Assembly: GCA_903861715.1 (NCBI GenBank)
Contig: CAIOVI010000040.1
Location: 1 to 41,630 of the forward strand
Source of the DNA: an uncultured bacterium
Lineage (GTDB): Bacteria > Patescibacteriota > Minisyncoccia > Moranbacterales > GWC2-37-73
Direction of reading: 5' to 3'
Length of the DNA: 41,630 nt
Notes under the pieces: model-generated
What the model was told of the DNA's origin: nothing
The model's database searches: none
What the model saw: the letters and a program-made list of their open reading frames with translations, nothing else
Part shown: one piece after another, positions 30,479 to 38,384 of the stretch
Position numbering within the stretch: the first letter of the stretch is position 1
Layout: every line of letters starts with the position of its first letter
Position numbers and translations under genes: made by a program

Positions 30479-30904
30479 TTATTTTACTTTATTTAGGTCA
30501 CCAGCCAAAACAACGTCCACCATGGCCTTGATTTCATCGGCATAGGAAAGTTCTTCCGGCACTGGATTGAAAAGAAAAATTTTCTTGTCATTCACGTGCG
30601 CAAAACCAATTTCCATCAGCGTGTTGCCACCGATATAATTCCTGATCCCATTTTTGTCGAAATTTCCAACCACGATGGCATCGCCGCTAACGATGAGATT
30701 ATACCAATATTTGATAAAATTGTGCCTGCGCTTTACTTCGGCATGATTTTTTCCGGATTCAGCAACGAGAGCTTGAGCATTTCCACTTGCAATATCAAAC
30801 ATAAGCGGATGCATCTGTGGCTGATGTCCGAGCTTTTCTAATTCTCGATAAATATCCACTAAATTTTGAGCATTCTTGATGCTCCCACAAACTGTGATTT
30901 TCAT
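30479..30904 (-). CDS. NDT-fold (nucleoside 2-deoxyribosyltransferase-like) protein A
   Basis: 141 residues: KITVCGSIKNAQNLVDIYREL (strand plus glycine loop), SGDAIVVGNFDKNGI and GGNTLMEIGFAHVNDKKIFLFN. The ME-x-G-x-A motif matches the catalytic-Glu helix of the nucleoside 2-deoxyribosyltransferase/DUF4406 superfamily. The middle NHAEVKRRHNFIKYWYN may be a lid. Paralogous to the next gene, 55 bp away. Substrate unknown. Confidence 0.72.
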   Translation of the reverse strand: MKITVCGSIKNAQNLVDIYRELEKLGHQPQMHPLMFDIASGNAQALVAESGKNHAEVKRRHNFIKYWYNLIVSGDAIVVGNFDKNGIRNYIGGNTLMEIGFAHVNDKKIFLFNPVPEELSYADEIKAMVDVVLAGDLNKVK

Positions 30905-30909
30905 ATGGT

Positions 30910-30945
30910 TTTCTCTACGAATTACAAATTGTACGAATGTACGAA
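30910..30945. repeat. 'tacgaattacaaattgtacgaatg' repeat
   Basis: Copy of the family seen at 14010, 25577 and 25793, here in the 55-bp gap between the two NDT-fold paralogues. Confidence 0.6.
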
Positions 30946-30959
30946 ATATATTTTAAAAA

Positions 30960-31373
30960 TTATTTAATAAACTTTAGGTCACCCTTTAAAACCACTGGCT
31001 GCATCGCAATCAATTCATCCTTAAAAGAAGTTTGCGGAATTTGATTGAGCAAAAATATTTTTTTGTTCAAGACATGCGCAAATCCCATCTCCAAAAAAGA
31101 ATTTCCACCAACATAGCCGGTCACTCCATTCAAATCACAATTGACCACCAAGATTGCATCACTGGCTTTAATTTTTTCGTAATAATCTCGAATTAAATCA
31201 TTGTTGATTTTATTTTTCACCGATTCGTTGTGAATGTGGTCAGAAGTTTTCATTTCTGCATATTCCTGCGTATGTCGTGGCAAAACGACCTCATGCCCAA
31301 ATTTTTGAAGTTCATCCCTGACTTCCAGCATTTTCACTGAAACTTTCATGCTGCCACAAATCACAATTTTCAT
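30960..31373 (-). CDS. NDT-fold (nucleoside 2-deoxyribosyltransferase-like) protein B
   Basis: 137 residues, a paralogue of the gene after it: KIVICGSMKVSVKMLEV, DYYEKIKASDAILVVNCDLN, GGNSFLEMGFAHVLNKKIFLLN, and the same C-terminal ending (VVLKGDLKFIK vs VVLAGDLNKVK). The same catalytic-type Glu (LEMG) is kept. A tandem duplication that then diverged in the middle. First gene of the line that runs to the Maf, DUF3850 and Cys-rich genes. Confidence 0.72.
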   Translation of the reverse strand: MKIVICGSMKVSVKMLEVRDELQKFGHEVVLPRHTQEYAEMKTSDHIHNESVKNKINNDLIRDYYEKIKASDAILVVNCDLNGVTGYVGGNSFLEMGFAHVLNKKIFLLNQIPQTSFKDELIAMQPVVLKGDLKFIK

Positions 31374-31426
31374 AAAAATACTTTTCTAGAAATATTGTAG
31401 ATTATATTTTGACTTTTAATTGCTGT

Positions 31427-32899
31427 TTATTGTTCCTTCTCTTTCATCGGTGGGAAAATCACACATTCGCGAACTGATTTGTTGACCAGGAAGGCAAAAA
31501 AGCGTTCACTGAGGCCAAAACCGAAAGCTGGAGGCATGCCATATTCCAGGGCCTGGACGAAATCTTCGTCAATCATTTGCGCCTCAGCATCACCAGCCTC
31601 TCTCAGAGCCATCTGAGCCTCGAAACGGCTCCTTTGGTCAATAGAATCATTCAGCTCAGCAAACGCATTGCAAAGCTCGGCCGTGCCAGCCACCACCTGA
31701 AAACGCAAAACTTTGTTGGGATTGCTTGGATCTTTTTTGGCCAGCGGCGAAACTTCCAGCGGGTGCCCCACCAAAAAACAAGGCTGAATTAATTTTTGGC
31801 GCACAGTTTTCTTGTAAATCGTGTCAATCAAGCGGCCTTTGCCATAAGATTTTTCATATTTAATGCCAAGCTCATCAGCCTTGGCGCGCAAAGCTTCCAC
31901 GGAAATATCTTCTGCTAAATCTAAGCCCGTCTCTTGTTTGAAAGCTTCGAAATAGTCCACAACCGGAAAAGGTTTTTCCCAATCTATCAAAAATTCTTCA
32001 TATTTTGTGCTCAAACCACCTGTGACATTTTTCACCACCTCGCGATAAAGTTTTTCCGAAAATTCCATCCCCTTTTGCAAGTCCCAATAAGCCGCATAAA
32101 ATTCCATGTGATCAAATTCTTGCAAATGTTGTCGGTCAATTCCTTCATTGCGAAAAACCCGACCAATTTCAAAAACTTTTTCGAAGCCGCCAACCAAAAG
32201 ACGCTTCAGCGAAAGTTCCAGTGAAATGCGCATGAAAAAATCTTGATCCAGTGCATTGTGATGCGTGATGAAAGGTTCCGCCTCGGCTCCGCCAGGAATA
32301 TTTTCCAGCACCGGATTTTGCACTTCCAAAAATCCATCAGTTGCCAAAAAATTTCGCACGGTTTGCCAAAAAACATTTTTCTTGCGAAACAATTCTCGCG
32401 TGTCAGGGTTGGTCATCAAATCCAAATATCTCCGGCGCAAAAGTTCTTCTTCATCTTTGAGACCAAAATGCTCAGTCGGAATCGGGCGAATGTTTTTGCT
32501 CAGCATTTTCCAATCAGTCACTTTCAAAGATTTCTCCTCGGTCTTGGTCAAAAAAAGTTGGCCCGTGACTTGGACAAAATCTCCCAAATCAACGCTCTTG
32601 GTGAAAAGCTTGAACAGTTCTTCTGGCATATTGCCTTTGTTCAAAAAAAGCTGCATCTTGCCTGATTCATCTTCAATGTTCGCAAAAGCGCTGCCACCCA
32701 TCGGACGCATTGAACGCACCCGACCAACCAAAGTTATTTCTTTAGCAATGAGCTTGTCGCTTGCAATGAGATTGTCGAATTGTTCCAGAACCTGCCCATT
32801 GCAAAAATCCCGCTCGGTTTTTTCGGGATAAGCTTCCATGCCAAAATTTTTGATGTTTTCCAATTTCTCCAATTTAACTTGCAAAATGTCTTCTCGCAT
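31427..32899 (-). CDS. lysS: Lysyl-tRNA synthetase, class II
   Basis: 490 residues, normal for LysS. N-terminal OB-fold anticodon domain (LVGRVRSMRPMGGSAFANIE ... GDFVQVTGQL), class II motif 1 around VRNFLATDGFLEVQNPVLE, motif 2 FEIGRVFRNEGIDRQHLQEF, and motif 3 GMPPAFGFGLSERFF, where the usual GLGIGIDR is GFGLSER but the Arg remains. GGAEAEPFITHHNAL fits the Lys enzyme (usual GGAxARPFxTHHNAL). It charges tRNA-Lys, whose gene is at 41461. Followed by 50 bp to the NDT-fold gene. Confidence 0.97.
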   Translation of the reverse strand: MREDILQVKLEKLENIKNFGMEAYPEKTERDFCNGQVLEQFDNLIASDKLIAKEITLVGRVRSMRPMGGSAFANIEDESGKMQLFLNKGNMPEELFKLFTKSVDLGDFVQVTGQLFLTKTEEKSLKVTDWKMLSKNIRPIPTEHFGLKDEEELLRRRYLDLMTNPDTRELFRKKNVFWQTVRNFLATDGFLEVQNPVLENIPGGAEAEPFITHHNALDQDFFMRISLELSLKRLLVGGFEKVFEIGRVFRNEGIDRQHLQEFDHMEFYAAYWDLQKGMEFSEKLYREVVKNVTGGLSTKYEEFLIDWEKPFPVVDYFEAFKQETGLDLAEDISVEALRAKADELGIKYEKSYGKGRLIDTIYKKTVRQKLIQPCFLVGHPLEVSPLAKKDPSNPNKVLRFQVVAGTAELCNAFAELNDSIDQRSRFEAQMALREAGDAEAQMIDEDFVQALEYGMPPAFGFGLSERFFAFLVNKSVRECVIFPPMKEKEQ

Positions 32900-33017
32900 A
32901 ATAGTAATTTTTTAATTTTTTTAAAAAGTAAAATAAGAAATTAAAACTAATTTTGAATCAATACCCAGCAATACACAGTCATATCGTAGCCCATTTTGGC
33001 TTTTTTTGCAAACAAAA

Positions 33018-33040
33018 AACCCGCCAAGCAGGCGGATTTT
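33018..33040 (-). terminator. greA terminator
   Basis: CCGCC/GGCGG stem with loop, followed in minus direction by GGGTTTTTTG, 17 bp after the greA stop. Confidence 0.9.
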
Positions 33041-33056
33041 TGAAAGTGAAGAAAAA

Positions 33057-33515
33057 CTATTTTACTTCAATAATTTTATAGGCAAGCGTGTCACCCTTCG
33101 GAGTCAGCACACTGACACTGTCTCCACCACTATGTCCCATGAAAGCTTTGCCAAGGGGTGATTCGTTGGAAATTTTGAAATTGGCAGGATCGGCTTCATT
33201 GGAACCAACAATCGTGAAAGACATTTCAGCTCCGCTGGATTTGACTTTCACCACTGAACCAATTTGCGCCCCTTTCACTTTTTCATCCTTCTCAACCACT
33301 TGAGAATTTTTCACAATCATTTCCAATTCGCTAATGCGAGATTCATTTTCATTTTGTTGAGATTTGGCTTCCGCATATTCAGCGTTCTCGCTCAAATCCC
33401 CTTGCTCCTTGGCTTCTTTGATAGCCTGGGCAATTTCTTGCCTCAGTCTGATTTTGCGATCTTCCAACTCATCGTTGAGTTTCTTGAGGCCATCTTTAGT
33501 AATAAGTCTTACCAT
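33057..33515 (-). CDS. greA: Transcription elongation factor GreA
   Basis: 152 residues. N-terminal coiled coil 8-75 with the catalytic tip GDLSENAEYAEAK (acidic D/E pair at about 40-47), C-terminal FKBP-like domain (QIGSVVKVKSSGAE ... ISNESPLGKAFMGHSGGDSV). GreA rescues backtracked RNA polymerase by stimulating cleavage of the transcript end. It has its own terminator and a strong own promoter. Confidence 0.97.
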   Translation of the reverse strand: MVRLITKDGLKKLNDELEDRKIRLRQEIAQAIKEAKEQGDLSENAEYAEAKSQQNENESRISELEMIVKNSQVVEKDEKVKGAQIGSVVKVKSSGAEMSFTIVGSNEADPANFKISNESPLGKAFMGHSGGDSVSVLTPKGDTLAYKIIEVK

Positions 33516-33598
33516 AATTCTTTAGTTATGTTTTTAGTTATTATACATAGAACATCGCAACCAGGGCGACATTTGTGTCTATTTTTTACAGCCCAGCA

Positions 33599-33627
33599 AT
33601 GATACACAAAAACCTTGACCCTGTCAA
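33599..33627 (-). promoter_or_regulatory. Consensus sigma-70 promoter of greA
   Basis: Minus strand TTGACA (33622-33627), 17 bp, TATCAT (33599-33604), giving a leader of roughly 75 nt before the ATG. The best -35 in the window. Confidence 0.7.
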
Positions 33628-33686
33628 TAACCTCGCAAAGTGGCGTTTTTACTGGTCAAATTATTGCAAAGACTTTAAGTTTTGTT

Positions 33687-34814
33687 TTAAAAAATGCCTT
33701 TGATTTTGCTGAGCAGATCCATGCGAGCAAGATCAAAATAAGTGACCACGACCATCAGCGCGATGAGCGCAAAAAAACCAACTGTGTGAAAACCTTGTTC
33801 AATTTTTTGACTGACCGGACTGCCTTTGATTTTTTCAATCAACACAAAAAGCACGCGACCGCCATCCAAAGCTGGGAAAGGCAAAATGTTCACAATGCCA
33901 AGATTCACACTCAGAATGGCTGCAAAGCGAAGCAAGAATGAAAATCCCAACGGAATGATTTGACCAGTGTAAGAGGCAATGCCAACGATGCCAGTCACAG
34001 CCAAACCAGACTTGTTGCCAGTGAAAAGTTTTCGAAGCACTTCCAACATCATCAACATAATGGTGCCAATTTCGGTCAGTCCTTTCCAAAGCGCCTCAAA
34101 AAAAGAAAACTTGGTAGTGATGACTTCGCCCAAACCAGAAATTCCCAGCGCTCCCTGCCCGGTGCCAGTTTGCTCGCGTGGAATTCCATGCAGTTGAAGT
34201 TTGCTGTTTCCTCTCTGAATTTGGAGAGGAATTTCTTTGCCTTTGTTGACTTTGACATAATTTTGAACATCTTCCACGGTTGCAAAAGAACCGTTGGCTC
34301 CAGCAAGCAAGACATCGCCGATTTTCAAACCCATTTGCTGCGCTGGAGATTTGTCCTCGATGCCCTGAATGAGAATTTTGGCTCCAGCCACATGCTCACC
34401 CGTAACGTCTTGATAGGTCCCGAGCATGAAAGTGGTTGAAAGCAAAATCCAAGCAAAGAAAAAATTCATCAAAACGCCCGCCACCAAAACTGCAATGCGC
34501 TGCCAGGCAAATTTTGAAGCAAAACTATTCGCCTCATTTTTGCCCTCACCATCTTCGCCTTTGATTTTCACAAAGCCTCCAATCGGAAACCAGTTGAGCG
34601 AATAGATGGTGTTTTTTGAAACAATTTCCTCATTGCCTCTGACGAATTTCCATTTGCCATCTTCAGCTTTGACAATTCCAAGCGCTCTGGGCGGAAAACC
34701 AAGCCCAAATTCATCAGCCTTGATTCCATTAATCCTGGCCACCACAAAATGCCCCAATTCATGAACAAAAACGAGAACACCTAGGATTATGATAAAGACT
34801 ACTACTGTAAGCAT
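33687..34814 (-). CDS. rseP: Site-2 protease, RseP/M50 family
   Basis: 375-residue membrane zinc protease. HELGH (18-22) in the first membrane helix carries the zinc His pair and Glu; a PDZ domain follows (KIGDVLLAGANGSFATVEDV about 155-175); the second zinc motif is FPALDGGRVLF near residue 315-325. It cuts regulatory membrane proteins, for example anti-sigma factors. Its place between frr and greA is a usual one in bacteria (frr, then cdsA/dxr, then rseP); cdsA and dxr are missing here. Confidence 0.94.
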   Translation of the reverse strand: MLTVVVFIIILGVLVFVHELGHFVVARINGIKADEFGLGFPPRALGIVKAEDGKWKFVRGNEEIVSKNTIYSLNWFPIGGFVKIKGEDGEGKNEANSFASKFAWQRIAVLVAGVLMNFFFAWILLSTTFMLGTYQDVTGEHVAGAKILIQGIEDKSPAQQMGLKIGDVLLAGANGSFATVEDVQNYVKVNKGKEIPLQIQRGNSKLQLHGIPREQTGTGQGALGISGLGEVITTKFSFFEALWKGLTEIGTIMLMMLEVLRKLFTGNKSGLAVTGIVGIASYTGQIIPLGFSFLLRFAAILSVNLGIVNILPFPALDGGRVLFVLIEKIKGSPVSQKIEQGFHTVGFFALIALMVVVTYFDLARMDLLSKIKGIF

Positions 34815-34837
34815 AATATTTTTTAAAATAAAAAATG

Positions 34838-34951
34838 CATTTTCTTCCTCCTTTAGTAAAGGAGGATCGAGGTGGATTTGAAAGACAAACTTACACGAAG
34901 AAAACTTTTCGAATCCCTCCTAACCTCCCTTTTCCAAAGGGAGGAAAAATC
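34838..34951. repeat. Composite inverted-repeat element (CCTCCCTTT family, copy 3)
   Basis: Left TTCCTCCTTTAGTAAAGGAG then GGTGGATTTGAAAG; right CTTTTCGAATCCCTCC, CTAACCTCCC and TTTTCCAAAGGGAGGAA. The two halves are inverted copies of one another, each also having an inner hairpin. Mobile-MITE-like. Fills the rseP-frr gap. Confidence 0.8.
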
Positions 34952-34997
34952 TTTTTGATATTAGTCATTAGAAATTTAGATTTTGGATTTTCTGCAA

Positions 34998-35555
34998 TCA
35001 CACTGTCATAATTTCCTTCTCTTTGTTGATGCGGATTTCTTCGACTTTGCGATTGAATTCGTCCACCACTTCTTGCAGTTTTTCTTTGCCTTTAAATTTG
35101 TCGTCTTCGCTCATCCCACCGTCAGCTTCAATTTTTTGCAATTCTTTCCAAATGTCTTCGCGAACGGAGCGCAAAGAGATGCGAGCTTCTTCCGCTTTTT
35201 GATTCAAAACTTTCACCATTTCTTTGCGACGCTCTTCGGTCAACATCGGAATGTTGATGCGCACCAAAATTCCATCATTCATCGGATTGAGATTGAGTTG
35301 CGAATCTCGAATGGCGCCTTCAATGGCAGCAATGGCGCCTCGGTCCCAGGGTTGAATGACCAAGCTGCGTGGCTCTGGCGCAGAAATGCTGGCGATTTGT
35401 TTGAGTGGCGTTTGAGCGCCATAATAGTTGACCAACACGTCTTCCACCAAAGCCGGGGTAGCCCTGCCAGTTCTGACCTTGCTCGCTTCGCCCTTGAAAT
35501 GTTCAATGGCTTTTTCGAATTCCACTGTTTTTTCTTTGATAATTTCGCTGTACAT
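34998..35555 (-). CDS. frr: Ribosome recycling factor
   Basis: 185 residues, the normal RRF length. EKAIEHFKGEASKVRTGRATPALVE (shown in part), PLKQIASISAPEPRSLVIQPWD and KVEEIRINKEKEI at the end match the three-helix bundle. RRF works with EF-G to split the ribosome after termination. ATG start. Confidence 0.98.
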   Translation of the reverse strand: MYSEIIKEKTVEFEKAIEHFKGEASKVRTGRATPALVEDVLVNYYGAQTPLKQIASISAPEPRSLVIQPWDRGAIAAIEGAIRDSQLNLNPMNDGILVRINIPMLTEERRKEMVKVLNQKAEEARISLRSVREDIWKELQKIEADGGMSEDDKFKGKEKLQEVVDEFNRKVEEIRINKEKEIMTV

Positions 35556-35583
35556 ATTTTTTCAATAAATAGTTTAACTATTA

Positions 35584-35727
35584 AAATTTAGGGCTTATGC
35601 GTTTGATCGAAAATTACTTACAGCTGACTTACTTAGCGAGAAAGACTTGAAGTAGACAAGGGGCAGCTTTCTTAGTAAAGAGCATACGCGCTAGGAATTT
35701 GAGAGCATGCGCATAAGCCCTAAATTT
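35584..35727. mobile_element. 144-bp MITE-like element with 18-bp terminal inverted repeats
   Basis: Perfect 18-bp terminal inverted repeats AAATTTAGGGCTTATGCG at 35584-35601 and 35710-35727, flanked on both sides by ATTA (35580-35583 and 35728-35731), a probable target duplication. The 108-bp inside has no open reading frame. This is the structure of a non-autonomous transposon; the maker transposase is not in the window. Could also be read as one long hairpin. Confidence 0.75.
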
Positions 35728-35744
35728 ATTACATCTTTTTTGAC

Positions 35745-36803
35745 TTAAAATTTCCTCAACCCGGCATAAATTTTCGCAACATCACTTTTATCATATTTCA
35801 AAACACTAATTTCTTTGGCGGTGTCCAATTGAAAGGTCGCCCAAGTGTTGCCACCATCGCTGGATTTGTAAATCGCTTGAGAAGAAGCATAGATGATTTC
35901 TTTGGAATTGGCAGGGTTGATGGCAATCGCCCGAATGGCAAAAGCTCGGGAACTTTCGATGGTGTTGACTTGACTCCACAAATCCCCCGCGCCATTTTTG
36001 CGAAAAATTCCACTGCCCGTTCCGACATAAAAAATTCCGCCAGCATTTGGATCAGCCAGCAAGCTATACACACTGGTTGTGCGATGCGTCGCATCAATTT
36101 TGGGTGTGATGTTTTCCAGGGTTTTGCCACCATCTTTTGTTTCGAGCAAAGCCAATTGAAAAACCAAGAAAAAAATGTGATTGTCACTCGCTCTGTCAAA
36201 AACAATGCCAGTGACTGGCCCTTCCGCTTTTTTCAAATTGGTCCAAGTTGTTCCGCCATCTGTCGTTTTCACAATCACTCCCTCGCTAGTGCCTGCAAAA
36301 AGAATTTGCGAATTGACAGCGTCAATGGCAAGTGCAGAAATGACGGTGCCGTCAGCTGGTTCAGTGTAAATTTCTTTCCACTGTTCTCCTTCATTCAAGC
36401 GCTTGAAAATTTTGGCCCGACCGCTGAAAACCCCACTGGCATACATCACCTCGTGATTGCTCGGATCAAAAACCAGGCCATAAACTTTTTCAGGAAAAGC
36501 GCTCTGCGTCCAAGTCTCAGCGCCATCCTTGGAAACGAAAAGCCCATTGGCCTGTGTGCCAAGATAAATGATATTAGGATCAACAGGATCAATTGCCATT
36601 GAAAGCACATCAACTCCAGCAATTGTCTTGGTGGCATCCACCTTGATTTTTGGCTGCCAAGTTGCGCCACTATCCACAGATTTCAAAACTGTGGCATTTG
36701 CCATGGGATTACTGGAAGTTTTAACTGGCGATGAAAGCGTGCAACCAGAGAAAAGAAATGTCGCAAAAACCAACACAGTTGTCAAAAATATTTTTTTTAG
36801 CAT
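35745..36803 (-). CDS. BNR/sortilin-repeat lipoprotein
   Basis: 352 residues. A type II signal peptide (KKIFLTTVLVFATFLFSGC, lipobox Cys 21) anchors it to the outer face of the membrane. The rest is a beta-propeller of five or more BNR/Asp-box repeats: SVDSGATWQPK, SKDGAETWTQ, TTDGGTTWTNL, TKDGGKTLENI, SSDGGNTWATF. Such sortilin-like or YCF48-like propellers bind proteins or glycans on the cell surface; enzyme activity is not predicted. A role in surface contact with a host cell is tempting for CPR but unproven. Confidence 0.9.
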   Translation of the reverse strand: MLKKIFLTTVLVFATFLFSGCTLSSPVKTSSNPMANATVLKSVDSGATWQPKIKVDATKTIAGVDVLSMAIDPVDPNIIYLGTQANGLFVSKDGAETWTQSAFPEKVYGLVFDPSNHEVMYASGVFSGRAKIFKRLNEGEQWKEIYTEPADGTVISALAIDAVNSQILFAGTSEGVIVKTTDGGTTWTNLKKAEGPVTGIVFDRASDNHIFFLVFQLALLETKDGGKTLENITPKIDATHRTTSVYSLLADPNAGGIFYVGTGSGIFRKNGAGDLWSQVNTIESSRAFAIRAIAINPANSKEIIYASSQAIYKSSDGGNTWATFQLDTAKEISVLKYDKSDVAKIYAGLRKF

Positions 36804-36954
36804 TTACCCTGTTAAATAAGCTTGGATTCTCTTTTTATTTTAAAGCGAAACAAACTTATTGTGATAATTTTTTATTTTCTAAACCAAAATATAGGATATT
36901 TCAATTATAGCAAAAGAAAGCAAAAGAATCCAGGGGGTCGGGGTTTCGGGGAAA

Positions 36955-36993
36955 TAAAAAAACTCACCGCCTCGATTTCTCGATTTGGTGAGT
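36955..36993 (-). terminator. Terminator after the 76-aa gene
   Basis: ACTCACC/GGTGAGT outer stem with inner TCGA/TCGA pairing, then seven T and ATTT in minus direction. Ends 19 bp after the gene stop. Confidence 0.88.
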
Positions 36994-37012
36994 CTTTGGC
37001 AACAATTTGCCA

Positions 37013-37243
37013 CTACATAGTTTTTTTTCGACTGCACTTACGCCTGTCAGGACAGACTTCACATGGAAGTTCGTGGGAAACATCATCACTACCGACTTTT
37101 ATTAAAGCAATCTCCACACGAACTGGTTTGCCAGTAATTTCGGCACCGGCACCGAATATAGCACCAAGAAATTGCAATGCTGGCTCAAATTCAGCATCAT
37201 GATCACTTTTTGGCGTCCCTTTGCTACCATTTTCTTCTGCCAT
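37013..37243 (-). CDS. Small hypothetical protein (76 aa) with C-terminal Cys cluster
   Basis: No family recognised. The first 20 residues are polar (EENGSKGTPKSDHDAE), the middle has FLGAIFGAGAEITGKPVRVE, and the end has CEVCPDRRKC, which could bind a metal. The strong terminator after it and an ATG start support a real transcription unit. Confidence 0.55.
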   Translation of the reverse strand: MAEENGSKGTPKSDHDAEFEPALQFLGAIFGAGAEITGKPVRVEIALIKVGSDDVSHELPCEVCPDRRKCSRKKTM

Positions 37244-37328
37244 AACTCAAACATTTTACTTGATTTTGGAAAAATTAAGTCACAATCGAAAAATAATTAA
37301 ATCTTGTTTGAAAAAAACTGATTTTTAA

Positions 37329-37499
37329 TCATACATGAAATTGATTTTTTGTCAAGTTTAAATTTTTGTAATTAAAACAAAAAAGGCTTTCTATAGCCTT
37401 TTTTAAATCGTCAGCTGACTCAATACAATCAAATCTCCTTGCGTAATCCTCAGCAATAATATCATAAATTTTAATTGCTTTTTTATTCTTTTGGTCCAT
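37329..37499 (-). pseudogene. Methyltransferase N-terminal remnant
   Basis: Below the ORF-track limit. 56 residues from ATG: KKAIKIYDIIAEDYARRFD resembles the start of many SAM-dependent methyltransferases (xxYDxIAExYAxxFD), but the glycine-rich SAM loop is missing and the frame runs into a terminator hairpin (37379-37404) then AT-rich DNA. The ATG is 2 bp after the NIF3-like stop, so it may be translated as a short tail product. Broken fragment of a methyltransferase is my reading; a genuine short protein is possible. Confidence 0.45.
37379..37404 (-). terminator. Terminator inside the methyltransferase remnant
   Basis: AAAAAAGGC/GCCTTTTTT with loop TTTCTATA; six T follow in minus direction. 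It probably ends the ATPase-RloB-NIF3-like operon. Confidence 0.85.
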
Positions 37500-37501
37500 A
37501 G

Positions 37502-37825
37502 CTATAAAGTCTCTAATGGATAAACATCAAACGCCACTTCCTCATATGGATGCACGGCTTTCATTTTCTCAATAACTTCTTTCAAAATTTCTCTCGGCAT
37601 CACAACTTCAATTCTTTCCTCTTCAACCTCTTCAAATTGGCCCGCTTTTCCAATTGTTGGATTTGAATTTTCATTGCCACGAAAACGACCAGTTCCACGA
37701 GAAGAAAACGAGCAAAAATCATAATTACCCATTTTTCCTGCCCCAACTTCGCCAAGCACCTGCCTCACAATGTCGGCGTGTGAAACTGGAACAAAAACCA
37801 CTAATTTTACATTTTGTGTTTTCAT
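37502..37825 (-). CDS. YqfO/NIF3-associated (CutA-like) domain protein
   Basis: 107 residues with LVVFVPVSHADIVRQVLGEVGAGKMGNYDFCSF (shown in part), GRFRGNENSNPTIGKAGQFE and MKAVHPYEEVAFDVYPL, all hallmarks of the YqfO middle domain of NIF3 proteins in stand-alone form. Function unknown; a metal- or nucleotide-linked trimer is likely. It lies 14 bp after the RloB-like gene, in one operon. Confidence 0.88.
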   Translation of the reverse strand: MKTQNVKLVVFVPVSHADIVRQVLGEVGAGKMGNYDFCSFSSRGTGRFRGNENSNPTIGKAGQFEEVEEERIEVVMPREILKEVIEKMKAVHPYEEVAFDVYPLETL

Positions 37826-37839
37826 ATTTTTTAAAATTA

Positions 37840-38373
37840 CTACCCCTCCATCAATTTAATGATCATGTCTAATTCTTTAACCTTTTTCCTTTCCATATCT
37901 AGAACTTTTTTTGGAAACACTTTTTCATATTCTTCAATGTCACAACGCTTCTTTTTACAAATATGTTTTCTCTCAAATTCCTTTTTCAAATCTTGCGATT
38001 TTTTGTTTCCAAGTTTCTTCCCATAACTCAGAATCTCAAGCAACAATCTTTCAAGACAGGGATTATTCTCAATTAGGAGAACGCCATAGTCCTTTCCAAT
38101 TTTTCTTGCTCTTTCCATTTCAGCTTTCGGCTTGTCATTGTCCAACAATACGATCCTTTTACCAAAGGCTCCGAAATAGCAACTAGCTTTTTCAACAATA
38201 CCATCTGCCGTCCCACCTTGTCCGTTTCTAATCGTCACAGCCACCCCACTATTTCGAGCATAGACCTTTCTCAAATGTTTCAAAAAAACTTCTTCTGCGC
38301 TTCCTTCGCCATAAAAAAGAATTGTTTTCTTCGCTTTTCTTGGTGGTTTTTTATATGGATTAGTTCTGGCCAT
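37840..38373 (-). CDS. RloB-like TOPRIM nuclease
   Basis: 177 residues. KTILFYGEGSAEEVFLKHL carries the TOPRIM Glu (E23), and RIVLLDNDKPKAE the D-x-D (D78, D80). The pattern GEG...E then DxD, and a C-terminal part with ENNPCLERLLLEIL, fit RloB-family proteins (AbiLii in lactococci). Such proteins form two-gene phage-defence systems with AAA-type ATPases; the TOPRIM part is the likely toxin or nuclease. Here the ATPase gene is 11 bp upstream. The exact family is uncertain; PARIS AriB (DUF4435) is a relative by fold. Confidence 0.82.
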   Translation of the reverse strand: MARTNPYKKPPRKAKKTILFYGEGSAEEVFLKHLRKVYARNSGVAVTIRNGQGGTADGIVEKASCYFGAFGKRIVLLDNDKPKAEMERARKIGKDYGVLLIENNPCLERLLLEILSYGKKLGNKKSQDLKKEFERKHICKKKRCDIEEYEKVFPKKVLDMERKKVKELDMIIKLMEG

Positions 38374-38384
38374 AACAAAATATA

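Noticed and set aside
34983-35591. 202-aa plus-strand ORF
   Set aside because: Antisense to frr; Phe/His-rich shadow.
35829-36602. 257-aa plus-strand ORF
   Set aside because: Antisense to the BNR lipoprotein gene; no family signature.
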